Positions 10,661 through 18,727 of a stretch of DNA of 64,000 nt are shown here, in pieces. Origin of the DNA: Corynebacterium pseudotuberculosis (GTDB lineage Bacteria > Actinomycetota > Actinomycetes > Mycobacteriales > Mycobacteriaceae); the NCBI RefSeq assembly GCF_002155265.1, contig NZ_CP021251.1:1116001-1180000 (forward strand), read 5' to 3'. The notes under the pieces were generated by a model that was not told where the DNA came from, did no database searches, and saw only the letters and a program-made list of their open reading frames with translations. Positions within the stretch are counted from its first letter, which is position 1; every line of letters starts with the position of its first letter. Position numbers and translations under genes: made by a program.

Positions 10661-10714
10661 CCAACCATACCTATTGCATGGAACAATTAGGCTCGATTTA
10701 GGAAAGGACCCCCT

Positions 10715-11182
10715 GTGACCGCAACCCAAGACATTATTCGCTTGGCTTCCCTTGCAGCACGTGCTGCAGATGAGAAGCAAGCAACCAACATCGCAGTGAT
10801 TGACGTCTCCGATGTTATGGCTATCAGTGAGATATTCGTACTAGCCTCCGCTGACAACGAGCGCCAGGTACGTGCCATCGTCGAGGAGATCGAGGATGTG
10901 CTCACTGCAGAAGGACACGAGCCAAAGCGCCGTGAAGGAAACCGGGAGAACCGTTGGGTGCTGCTGGACTATGGCATGCTCGTTATTCACGTACAGCGCA
11001 ATACCGAACGTGACTTCTATGGGTTGGATCGCCTCTATCAAGATTGCCCGCTCATTGAGGTCGAGGGCGTAGAGACGATGGATCGCCCAGAAGAATGGGC
11101 CGATGACATTGACGTACGTAACGTAGAGTCTCTCGACGAGATCCCCCTCGCCGGTGAGGAACCCGCCGAAGAGGAGCTCTAG
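10715..11182 (+). CDS. rsfS: Ribosomal silencing factor RsfS
   Basis: Binds L14 on the 50S subunit and blocks subunit joining when nutrients fall. It has 155 residues and a GTG start after AGGAAAGG. The DUF143 core is clear: DVMAISEIFVLASADNERQ, RENRWVLLDYGMLVIHV and FYGLDRLYQDCPLI. A C-terminal acidic tail of about 40 residues extends beyond the minimal domain, as in other actinobacteria. The next gene starts 5 bases after the stop, so translation is probably coupled. Confidence 0.95.
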   Translation: MTATQDIIRLASLAARAADEKQATNIAVIDVSDVMAISEIFVLASADNERQVRAIVEEIEDVLTAEGHEPKRREGNRENRWVLLDYGMLVIHVQRNTERDFYGLDRLYQDCPLIEVEGVETMDRPEEWADDIDVRNVESLDEIPLAGEEPAEEEL

Positions 11183-11186
11183 TTCC

Positions 11187-11930
11187 ATGACCCGCCGTCT
11201 TATCCTGCTCCGCCACGGGCAGACTGAATACAACGCGACGCGTCGCATGCAGGGACACCTTGATACTGTGCTTTCCGACGCCGGTTGGGCGCAGGCTGAA
11301 GCGGCGGCGGACTTCCTGGCTACTCTTCCCATCGGAAAAATCATCTCCTCGGATCTTCTCCGTGCTCGCGATACAGCAGCTGTGGTGGGTAAGCGGCTAG
11401 GGGTCGACGTGACAACGGATCCTCGGCTTCGGGAAACCGATTTGGGAGAGTGGCAAGCAAAAACTACGGACGAGGTGGATACCGATTATCCTGGCGCGCG
11501 CGCTATTTGGCGGCATGACGCCACCTGGGCTCCTCCCCGTGGGGAATCGCGACTGGATGTGGCGCACCGAGCACGTCCGGTTATTGACGAGCTGATGCAG
11601 GAGTATCACGAGTGGGATGATACGAGCGTGCTCATTGTGGCTCACGGCGGGACAATCAGTGCATTGACTTGTCATCTTCTAGGTCTGGATGTTAGCCAGT
11701 ATCCGATATTCTCGGGTCTTAATAACACTTGCTGGGCGCAGCTCACGGCACGACCTGAATTCAAAAACCCCCATATTGTGAGCCAAGAGGCGGAGGAAAA
11801 AGCCTATGCTTCCCAGCTCACAGCCCGTTTTACTCCGGAAACCGCCTCGCGTGCGCAATGGTATCTTGACGGCTGGAATATGGGAGTGAGCCTCGGGCGA
11901 ATCAACGTTACGCCTTCAACAAAACCATAG
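11187..11930 (+). CDS. gpgP: Histidine phosphatase, probable glucosyl-3-phosphoglycerate phosphatase
   Basis: Member of the phosphoglycerate-mutase-like histidine phosphatase family, 247 residues from the ATG at 11187. The phosphohistidine motif LLRHGQTEYN is at residues 6-15 and the second catalytic motif VAHGGTISAL is near 155. The position downstream of nadD-rsfS equals that of M. tuberculosis Rv2419c, shown to be glucosyl-3-phosphoglycerate phosphatase in methylglucose lipopolysaccharide synthesis. The function here is inferred from family and synteny; a general phosphatase is the alternative. An exact copy of the iterated motif (11535-11544, reverse) is within the gene. Confidence 0.8.
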   Translation: MTRRLILLRHGQTEYNATRRMQGHLDTVLSDAGWAQAEAAADFLATLPIGKIISSDLLRARDTAAVVGKRLGVDVTTDPRLRETDLGEWQAKTTDEVDTDYPGARAIWRHDATWAPPRGESRLDVAHRARPVIDELMQEYHEWDDTSVLIVAHGGTISALTCHLLGLDVSQYPIFSGLNNTCWAQLTARPEFKNPHIVSQEAEEKAYASQLTARFTPETASRAQWYLDGWNMGVSLGRINVTPSTKP

Positions 11931-11943
11931 TAAGGAGCCTTTG

Positions 11944-12774
11944 ATGCCGGTCAGAATCATCACTGACTCCTCGTCGGGGCTGCCGCACGATGTGGTAGAG
12001 GAGTTGGGGATTACCGTCCTTGACCTCCACATCCTCCGTGGGGAATCAGAGGTATCAACGTCTGGCCTCACGGCCCTGGAGCTTGCAGCTGCTTATGCAC
12101 GGCAACTGGAACGCGGCGGCGATGAAGGTGTAGTTGCGCTGCACCTTTCTAAGGAACTCTCTTCTACATGGTCGGCTGCCGTTGCTGCTTCTGGTGTTTT
12201 CGACGGATTAGTCCGCGTGATAGATACCGGAACCGCAGGTATGGCCGTGGGGGCTGCTGCTATGGCCGCTGCCCGTATTGCGCTCGACGGGGCTTCTCTA
12301 GATGAATGCGAGGCATTGGCACGAGATACTCTTATGCGTTCTGAAACGTGGCTTTACCTGCACCGAGTAGATGAGTTGCGAAAGTCGGGGCGCATTTCTG
12401 CGGCGACCGCGGTGGTGTCTGCTGCATTGGCTACCAAGCCCATCATGAAGTTGCATAATGGAAAAATTGAGTTAGCTGTAAAAACACGTACTCAATCGAA
12501 GGCATTTGCCAAGCTTTCTGCTGTTATAGCGGAGCGCTGCGCGAGCTATCCGGCTTTTGTAGCGATTCAGCACGTTGACGCAGAAGAGGCGGCGCACAGC
12601 CTGGCAGAACAACTAAAACTAGCACTGCCCAGCGGCTCGAGTTTTATGATTACTACTCTTGATCGCAGCGTGGCGGTTCATTGTGGAACAGGGGCTTTAG
12701 GGATTTCCGTTGTCTTCTCTGAGCATTCTGTCCCTTCAGAAGCCATAGATACTCCTGAATCTAATCAAAACTAG
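11944..12774 (+). CDS. DegV family fatty-acid-binding protein
   Basis: DegV proteins bind one fatty acid and, where studied, present it to fatty acid kinase. It has 276 residues starting at the ATG at 11944 (a TTG lies just before it), with TAAGGAGCC upstream as a good Shine-Dalgarno. It starts MPVRIITDSSSGLP, the typical N-terminal strand and Ser loop, and contains VIDTGTAGMAVG and YLHRVDELRKSGRIS. It is the same neighbour as in mycobacteria, 13 bases after gpgP. Confidence 0.88.
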   Translation: MPVRIITDSSSGLPHDVVEELGITVLDLHILRGESEVSTSGLTALELAAAYARQLERGGDEGVVALHLSKELSSTWSAAVAASGVFDGLVRVIDTGTAGMAVGAAAMAAARIALDGASLDECEALARDTLMRSETWLYLHRVDELRKSGRISAATAVVSAALATKPIMKLHNGKIELAVKTRTQSKAFAKLSAVIAERCASYPAFVAIQHVDAEEAAHSLAEQLKLALPSGSSFMITTLDRSVAVHCGTGALGISVVFSEHSVPSEAIDTPESNQN

Positions 12775-12799
12775 TCTTAAAACATAACGCCTCACGGAG

Positions 12800-12838
12800 T
12801 TATCCACAGGAAAGCGGATGGCGGGAGCGCTATCCACA
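12800..12838 (+). promoter_or_regulatory. DnaA-box-like pair before comEA
   Basis: A perfect consensus DnaA box TTATCCACA at 12800-12808 and a near copy, TATCCACA, at 12831-12838 in the same orientation. They lie in the gap between degV and comEA. A second pair is found at 41718-41763. Confidence 0.4.
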
Positions 12839-12899
12839 GAAAAAGGTTTTTCCCTGCACTACGGTGGCAGCCTATAGTCACAGGGCTTACCGTGAGCCC

Positions 12900-13596
12900 A
12901 TGAAGCGGGTGCAGAAAAAGGCGATGGGGAGGCTGCGCGAGCTCACACGTCCCACAGGAACTGAAGACGTAATGGACGTGGATTTTCCCCACGGGGTTCG
13001 ATGGGAGATAAGCAAAAAGCATGCAGTGATATGGGTGACTGCTTTGATCGTGGTGGTGGGAGCGATTGCGCTGATTCGTGGCGGGGACTCCGCAGTTACC
13101 GACAAAGCGCTCAAGCCTGCGGATCTCGCTGAGAGAGCTTATACACAGGAACAGTCCGCTACTGCGACGTCTGAAGCGATGGTAGTAGTCGCAGTTGTTG
13201 GAGCGGTAGAAAAATCAGGGCTTTATACTTTGCCCGCTGGAGCCCGGGTTGCGGATGCCCTCCACATAGCCAACCCAGATGCCGACTCAGACCTGCGCTC
13301 TTTGAACCAGGCACAAAAGCTTGTCGACGGCACCCAAATTAGCGTTCCTAGCGCTGGTGAGCCGCACTCTCAGATGGTGCCAGATACGCCTGTTTTATCT
13401 ACCCAAGAAGGTGGAAAAACAGCTCTAAACAGCGCAACAGCTGGCAGCGCTTCCTGGAGTAGGGGAGAAAACCGCAGAGGCGATCATCGCGCATCGGCAG
13501 CGCATAGGCGGATTTAAAGACATTGGACAGCTAAAAGACGTCAAGGGAATTGGGGCCAGAAAATTTGAGGCCTTATCGGGGAGCGTGACGTTATGA
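12900..13596 (+). pseudogene. comEA: ComEA-like DNA-binding protein, frameshifted
   Basis: Late-competence-type membrane-anchored DNA receptor. The first frame gives a cytoplasmic N-terminus, one membrane helix (WVTALIVVVGAIALI), an SLBB domain (VVGAVEKSGLYTLPAG) and the beginning of the helix-hairpin-helix domain (NSATA). At about 13439-13444 the frame breaks. Reading frame +2 then continues with the expected HhH: LAALPGVGEKTAEAII, IGGFKDIGQLKDVKGI, ending TGA at 13594-13596, overlapping the comEC ATG. The intact product would be about 235 residues. A one-base gain or a two- or eight-base loss (for example between GCTG repeats) would explain it. A GTG at 12864 is an alternative start. An exact copy of the iterated motif is at 12987-12996. 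Confidence 0.82.
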
Positions 13597-15260
13597 CTGA
13601 GCTTCGGTTAGTTCCCACTGCAGTCGTAGCCTGGCTTTGCACTCTAGTTGTCCTGTGGAGCAGAACTCCGTGGTGGGCTGTGATCGTAGCTGCTTTGGGG
13701 GCAGTGACGGTGATGTGGTGGGATCGTGGGCAAGCGATTGCTGTGGCGGTGGGAGGGGCGTCGATAAGCATAGGGTGTTGGCTGAGAGTCCTTACTGCAG
13801 ATACCGCTCAGTTTGGTAGGGAAATCACTGCGCGGGTGAGCACTGCTATGCAAGAAGTACGTTCCGGTTGGATGTTCCGTGCACGAGTTCCGGGGTTTTC
13901 CGAGCCCATTCCAGTGTTGCTGCGAAAACCAATAGCGGGATTAACCCCGGGGACAGAAATAACGATGACGGGTACAGCAACAACCAGCAGGAATGTGGGT
14001 CTAGGCAGGAAGTTTTTCTTTGCTGAAGATATTAAGGTGATACACGGCCCGGACGGCATATACGCGATAAGTGCCTTTCTCCGCGCACGTTTTAATGATC
14101 GTGTGACAGCTTTGGCGGATTCACCCTCGCAGGGGCTGATACCAGCCATGATTATGGGGGATACGTCGCTGCAATCGGCAGAAGAAAAACAAGAGTATAT
14201 CGCCACAGGTCTTGCACACCTTTCTGCTGTGAGCGGGGGAAACGTAACTATTTTGACCACCACAGTTATGTCGCTTCTGGCAGCGTGTGGGTGTAGCCCA
14301 CGCATACGTAGGTGGGGTGCAGGCAGCGCACTTGTGGCTTTCGTGTGTGTCGTTGGGCCGGAGCCTTCTGTGCTAAGGGCCTCTGTTATGGGTGGCATAG
14401 GGCTAATTGCAGCGATGAACGCATCGAGAACCCCACCTATTCATGCTCTGTGCCTAGCCGTGATTTGTCTTCTTCTCTGGGAACCTGGGCTAGCTGCTCA
14501 TTACGGGTTTGCTCTTTCCGTAGGGGCTACCGCAGGGATTATCGCTTTGTGCCCCTTGATCTATCGGCCCTTGGCTCGCGCTAATCTGAGACGAAAACAG
14601 GTGTGCATTCCCGACATTATTTTGCGATCGATAGCGGTTGCAGTTGCCGCAGAATTAGTAACCGTTCCACTCGTAGCCATGATGGCAGGTCGCATTTCTC
14701 TGGTGTCAGTTCCTGCCAACATTATCGCTGCCCCTGTAGTTCCGCTCATTACCGTGATCGGTCTTGCGGCCGTTGCGCTCGTGTGGATTCCTCCCATCGA
14801 TTGGCCGGTGATCCAGCTTCTTGATCTACTCGCCAGCTGGATCGGCATAGTTGCTCACTGGTGTTCCTCCTGGAGGGGATCAACATTGGGGGTACCGATG
14901 CCCGAATCAGCGCTGTTAGGAACCCTCTGGGTGACTATTGCTGCGGTATGGGTCCTGCTGGCTTTCCAATCCCAAAAGGCATGGCCGCTAGGCATCGCAC
15001 TGCTCGTTGCAGCCCCCGTTATCGTACAAACCCCACGCGAAGTTGATTACCAAAACTTACGCATCGCAGTGGTGGAAACCGCGGATGATGCAGAAGCAGC
15101 TCCCACAGATATCGACCTCATCGTTGTCAAAGAAAAAACTAAGCCGCACAAACGGCCTGTTATGCGTCGCGACGGCATCCCTGTTCTCTTTCCCCACGGG
15201 GATGGAAACGTAGCTTTGCTTGTCGACGGCACCCAGAAAGCCGCCGACGGGCACTTCTGA
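13593..15260 (+). CDS. comEC: ComEC/Rec2-family membrane protein
   Basis: Predicted DNA-translocation channel of competence systems. It has 555 residues and many membrane helices. After two or three N-terminal helices there is an OB-like periplasmic segment (residues 85-165), then the Competence domain with GLAHLSAVSGGNVTIL near 207. The C-terminus ends soon after the last helix with a roughly 70-residue tail lacking the metal-binding HxHxDH of the metallo-beta-lactamase domain, so this is the short actinobacterial form. The ATG overlaps the comEA stop (ATGA). No corynebacterial competence phenotype can be assumed. An exact iterated motif lies at 15192-15201. Confidence 0.88.
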   Translation: MTELRLVPTAVVAWLCTLVVLWSRTPWWAVIVAALGAVTVMWWDRGQAIAVAVGGASISIGCWLRVLTADTAQFGREITARVSTAMQEVRSGWMFRARVPGFSEPIPVLLRKPIAGLTPGTEITMTGTATTSRNVGLGRKFFFAEDIKVIHGPDGIYAISAFLRARFNDRVTALADSPSQGLIPAMIMGDTSLQSAEEKQEYIATGLAHLSAVSGGNVTILTTTVMSLLAACGCSPRIRRWGAGSALVAFVCVVGPEPSVLRASVMGGIGLIAAMNASRTPPIHALCLAVICLLLWEPGLAAHYGFALSVGATAGIIALCPLIYRPLARANLRRKQVCIPDIILRSIAVAVAAELVTVPLVAMMAGRISLVSVPANIIAAPVVPLITVIGLAAVALVWIPPIDWPVIQLLDLLASWIGIVAHWCSSWRGSTLGVPMPESALLGTLWVTIAAVWVLLAFQSQKAWPLGIALLVAAPVIVQTPREVDYQNLRIAVVETADDAEAAPTDIDLIVVKEKTKPHKRPVMRRDGIPVLFPHGDGNVALLVDGTQKAADGHF

Positions 15261-15295
15261 GCAACAGTGCCCGCCGCTATGGCACTATTGTCTGC

Positions 15296-16270
15296 GTGGG
15301 TACAACAGTGGCACCAGTCCATCTTGTTCTTGGCGACGACGAATTTCTAGCTGAACGCGCACGTCTGCGCGTTATTAACAGCATCAAAGCTCAAGCCGGT
15401 GATGACATCACCGTGTCTTCTCTTCGCGCTGGGGAAGTGAATCAGTCAGAACTTATCGACTTATTGAGCCCCTCCCTTTTCGGCGAAGACCGAATCATCG
15501 TGCTGAACAAAGCTGAAGAAGCTGGCAAAGAACCGACCCAGCTCATTCTCTCTGCCGCAGTTGACCCAGGACCCGGCATTTACTTGATAATCGTCCACTC
15601 TGGTGGAGGCCGGCAAAAGGCAACGATCCCCAAATTCAAAAAAATCGCTGAAGTTCATGCAGCCAACAAACTCAAGCCCAGCGAACGCGTCCCGTGGGTA
15701 AACGCGGAGTTTCGTGCACAGGGAGTCCGTCCTACTCCTGACGTAGTCCATGCGCTCTTGGAAGGCGTGGGCTCTAATCTACGGGAATTGGCATCAGCGA
15801 TTAGTCAGCTGATAGCAGATAATAATGGTGAGATAACTGCGGCAAAAGTCCGTGATTACTACGTGGGCGTTGCAGAGGTCTCTGGATTCGACGTGGCAGA
15901 CCTCGCATGTTCGGGCCAAACACAGAGAGCGGTGGCCAGCGCGCGCCGGGCATTGCAATTGGGGGTTAGCCCTGTGGCGCTGGCTGCGGCATTGAGCTAC
16001 AAGATTGGTGGAATCGCTAGGCTCTATTCTGCTCGTGGCCGAATTGATTCCGCGGGGCTTGCTCGACAATTAGGGATGGCGCCGTTTGTTGTTGAGAAGA
16101 CAGCTAAAGTTGCACGAGCGTGGAATGGTGATGCGATTAGTCAGGCTGTCATCCTCATGGCTGATCTTGACGCTAGCCTCAAAGGACATGGCCCCAATGG
16201 GACTCTAGGCGGCGACCCGGATTTTGAAATAGAGAATGCAATCCGGCGCATCTCTGAGCTAGCCCGCTAA
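15296..16270 (+). CDS. holA: DNA polymerase III subunit delta
   Basis: Clamp-loader subunit that opens the beta sliding clamp. It has 324 residues and a GTG start. It begins VHLVLGDDEFLAERAR, the family opening; SLFGEDRIIVLNKAEE follows in domain I, and the C-terminal collar domain contains LYSARGRIDSAGLARQLGMAPFVVEK. It follows comEC by 35 bases, the order conserved in actinobacteria (comEA-comEC-holA-rpsT). Confidence 0.94.
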   Translation: MGTTVAPVHLVLGDDEFLAERARLRVINSIKAQAGDDITVSSLRAGEVNQSELIDLLSPSLFGEDRIIVLNKAEEAGKEPTQLILSAAVDPGPGIYLIIVHSGGGRQKATIPKFKKIAEVHAANKLKPSERVPWVNAEFRAQGVRPTPDVVHALLEGVGSNLRELASAISQLIADNNGEITAAKVRDYYVGVAEVSGFDVADLACSGQTQRAVASARRALQLGVSPVALAAALSYKIGGIARLYSARGRIDSAGLARQLGMAPFVVEKTAKVARAWNGDAISQAVILMADLDASLKGHGPNGTLGGDPDFEIENAIRRISELAR

Positions 16271-16280
16271 AATATTGACC

Positions 16281-16682
16281 GTGAATGACAAACGTGTACC
16301 CGAAGACGTCCAAGAGCTAGCATCCAAGCTTTTCGACATGGCCCGCAACGGCGACACCACTAATCTCTCTGCCTATATCGATAACGGCGTAGACCCGAAC
16401 CTTACCAACCAAGACGGTAACAGCCTGCTGATGCTGGCTGCCTACGCAGGACATCATGAGACCCTCGACGCCCTCATCTCCCGTGGGGCAAACGTAAACC
16501 AACTCAATGGGCGTGGGCAGTCGCCTCTCGCAGGAGCCGTGTTCAAACAGGACATGACCGTGGTGGAAAAACTGCTCGACGCCGGGGCGTTTCCCCACGA
16601 AGGGCATCCCAATGCCATCGACACCGCCCGGATGTTCGGCTTAGACGAACTCGCAGCCAAGCTCTCACAACATGGAGCTTAA
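16281..16682 (+). CDS. Ankyrin-repeat protein
   Basis: A 133-residue cytoplasmic protein built almost entirely of ankyrin repeats: NGDTTNLSAYIDNGVDPNLT, GNSLLMLAAYAGHHETLDAL and GQSPLAGAVFKQDMTVVEKLL, each with the usual helix-turn-helix spacing. Ankyrin proteins bind partner proteins, and no partner can be named. I prefer the GTG at 16281; a TTG at 16275 is also possible. It starts 10 bases after holA and its end overlaps the next gene by 11 bases, so the three are probably co-transcribed. Confidence 0.82.
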   Translation: MNDKRVPEDVQELASKLFDMARNGDTTNLSAYIDNGVDPNLTNQDGNSLLMLAAYAGHHETLDALISRGANVNQLNGRGQSPLAGAVFKQDMTVVEKLLDAGAFPHEGHPNAIDTARMFGLDELAAKLSQHGA

Positions 16683-17319
16683 CCAGCTCGGGACCCTGGT
16701 GCTCATCAGCCTTGTTGGCATGGTGACCCCTGGGCCCGATATCTTTTTTGTCACTCGTCTGGCCACCAAGTCGCGTCGACACGCGTATGCTGCGGTATGC
16801 GGCATCACGATTGGGGTCACTATATGGCTTACGCTGACAGTATTTGGCGCGACTGCGCTGTTGACCGCCTATCCAGCGATCTTAAGCACGATCCAGTTGG
16901 TGGGAGGCCTCTGGATTCTGTGGATGGGGATCCAGCTGCTGTTGTCGTCGCGGGCGCAGCTCCGTGATGGTGGGGTTACGGTGGCAACGAATCTTGACGC
17001 CCTCGTGGGGACTCCGAGGAGTTGTCTCCGGCAGGGGCTTTTCACAAATTTGTCTAATCCCAAGATCATTCTTTATCTTGCGGCGATTATTGCGCCTTTT
17101 CTTCCCTCAGCGCCAAGCATCGGGACGGCGTTATTGGTGATTGTGACACTAGTGACGTGCACATTTGGTGGCTTTATGCTTTTGGCTACCTTGATTAGTA
17201 CAAACGCGATGCGGGTGAAGCTACTTAAAGCTGGTCCGTGGATAGACCTGGGTGCTGGTCTCTTCTTTATCTTTGCGGGTTGTGGTTTGGTCTTTGCCGG
17301 AGTCACTTCCTTTTTCTAA
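16672..17319 (+). CDS. LysE/RhtB-family amino-acid exporter
   Basis: Inner-membrane exporter of 215 residues with six predicted helices. The family signature GMVTPGPDIFFVTRLA is at residues 16-31, and LRQGLFTNLSNPKIILYLAAI marks the second conserved block. RhtB-type proteins export homoserine, threonine or related neutral amino acids; the substrate is not determined by sequence. It overlaps the ankyrin gene at its start and is followed by a strong bidirectional hairpin. Confidence 0.88.
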   Translation: MELNQLGTLVLISLVGMVTPGPDIFFVTRLATKSRRHAYAAVCGITIGVTIWLTLTVFGATALLTAYPAILSTIQLVGGLWILWMGIQLLLSSRAQLRDGGVTVATNLDALVGTPRSCLRQGLFTNLSNPKIILYLAAIIAPFLPSAPSIGTALLVIVTLVTCTFGGFMLLATLISTNAMRVKLLKAGPWIDLGAGLFFIFAGCGLVFAGVTSFF

Positions 17320-17351
17320 TCAAGGTCTCTTGCATCATTTTCTGTGTTTCT

Positions 17352-17411
17352 GCACGAATAAGCGCCCGGTATTTTGAAGCAAAACTTCAGATACCGGGCG
17401 CTTATTCGTGC
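17352..17411. terminator. Long bidirectional terminator between the LysE-type gene and rpsT
   Basis: A nearly perfect inverted repeat: arm GCACGAATAAGCGCCCGGTA from 17352 onward and its complement up to 17411, with an inner TGAAG/CTTCA and loop CAAAA. The total stem is over 20 base pairs. It lies between two convergent genes and can end transcription from both sides. Confidence 0.85.
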
Positions 17412-17418
17412 GTAGAAC

Positions 17419-17682
17419 TTAAGCCATCTTGTTCAGTGCGTGAGCCATGTTGGACTTCTTGTTTGCCGCGTTGTTGCGGTGGAAAACGCCCTTGGTCACG
17501 GACTTGTCCAGTGCGCGGGATGCGACGCGGAGCTGAGTCTCAGCTGCGGTCTTATCGCCGGCAGCGACAGCCTCACGGAACTTGCGGATCTCGGTGCGAA
17601 CAGCGGAACGAATGGTCTTGTTGCGCAGACGAGCCTTCTCGTTGGTGAGAACGCGCTTTTTCTGGGACTTGATGTTTGCCAT
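17419..17682 (-). CDS. rpsT: 30S ribosomal protein S20
   Basis: Small-subunit protein binding the 5' domain of 16S rRNA. It has 87 residues from the ATG at 17682 ([18 protein letters not shown]), which is the family start; the open frame upstream of it is leader. It ends with the conserved [20 protein letters not shown] block. The leader on the minus strand has AAGAGG near the start and an inverted repeat GCTAAC/GTTAGC at 17731-17753. Confidence 0.97.
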   Translation of the reverse strand: MANIKSQKKRVLTNEKARLRNKTIRSAVRTEIRKFREAVAAGDKTAAETQLRVASRALDKSVTKGVFHRNNAANKKSNMAHALNKMA

Positions 17683-17980
17683 AGCAATACCTCTTAATTT
17701 TCTGTTGAGTCTTTTTTCGGACTGCAATGAGCTAACTCGTGGAGCGTGTTAGCCGATCTGTTCTCGCTATGAAAGCGGACCCAAGGTCCTGACCGCCTTG
17801 CGGGAACATCCGTCAAAAGAACATAAATGGACAACGAGCGAGAATCTTACCAGCTCATGGGAGAAGGAACAAACATTTTGCTCGTGGCTAAGGAGATATA
17901 GGAAACACAGGTGGGCGGAAGAAAGTCAATGTGGAGAAAAAGTGGAGAAAACGAAACTCGTCGGTTATAGGTTTCTCATG
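17683..17980 (-). promoter_or_regulatory. rpsT upstream region
   Basis: About 300 bases with no credible gene. Closest to rpsT is an inverted repeat, GCTAAC (17731-17736) and GTTAGC (17748-17753), which would form a hairpin in the rpsT mRNA leader. The rest should hold the rpsT promoter, but I could not pick convincing -35/-10 boxes. Confidence 0.35.
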
Positions 17981-18535
17981 TTATTCCCAGCCAAATTCCC
18001 CACGAAGGCGGTTGGCGATGCGTTCAAAGCGCCTAGCCGGCATGACCGCCCCTGAGCGTCGAATATCGGCTTCCGGCACTGAGACCACTTTGTCCAGACG
18101 TACCCAGCTTTGCCGCCCTGCTTCATCCCAGGGGCCAGCGCCGATGTCGAGCCAGTGGTCGTCGTCGTTATGCGTTGGATTGGGGGAGATGAGGAGGCCT
18201 AGAACTTTGGGACCGTGACGTCCTACGACAACAATGGAGCGTTCGCGGAGTTTTTTGGGGGAGCTGTCGCTCGGGGCCCAAAACCATACGACTTCTCCAG
18301 GATCGACTTGTCCGTCCATGTTGGGGGCATAGAAGATGGTGCGTGCGCATTCTTCGGAGGGGCGTACTTTGCAGGAGACGATGTCCATCCGGTGGAAGCG
18401 CCGGTGCTCGTGATCGAGTCCGATTCGGTCATTAAGTCTGTTCAGGCCGCGATCAAGTGGGATATTGGATTCGCGTGTGAGTATGGTGACGAGTTTACTT
18501 AGCCAGCGCATCTTCACTAGGTCTTTCATGCCCAT
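17981..18535 (-). CDS. PemK/MazF-like domain protein
   Basis: A 184-residue protein with an SH3-like PemK/MazF-type fold: VDPGEVVWFWAPSD gives the strand pair typical of MazF (family form GDIVWV), RSIVVVGRHGPKVLGLLISP resembles the central RPVVVV strand, and WVRLDKVVSVPEADIRR the ...V.P.QI... strand. The N-terminal 50 residues are extra. It sits divergently from lepA, like the conserved mycobacterial gene next to lepA, and no antitoxin gene is adjacent. It is therefore more likely a conserved housekeeping relative than a toxin. The start could be 18535 or 18529. Confidence 0.65.
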   Translation of the reverse strand: MGMKDLVKMRWLSKLVTILTRESNIPLDRGLNRLNDRIGLDHEHRRFHRMDIVSCKVRPSEECARTIFYAPNMDGQVDPGEVVWFWAPSDSSPKKLRERSIVVVGRHGPKVLGLLISPNPTHNDDDHWLDIGAGPWDEAGRQSWVRLDKVVSVPEADIRRSGAVMPARRFERIANRLRGEFGWE

Positions 18536-18727
18536 GCTCCCATACCCTAGCCCTCAGATATTGACTTTGCATGTGTTGTGTAGCTTTTAAGGTCTTTTGT
18601 GGGGAGTGTCGCGTTGTGCTTTTGCGTGCGGGGGCTGCTGAGATGCTAGCGCTGTGTTGCCCGAGTGAGGTTCGGGTCAGGTAGTGTTAGGGGGAATTCA
18701 CAAGGAAAGGTACGAGTAGTAACGCCC

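Noticed and set aside
17798..18055. Open frame in the rpsT upstream region (plus strand)
   Set aside because: Composition is not protein-like, it has no Shine-Dalgarno, and it runs into the opposite PemK-like gene.
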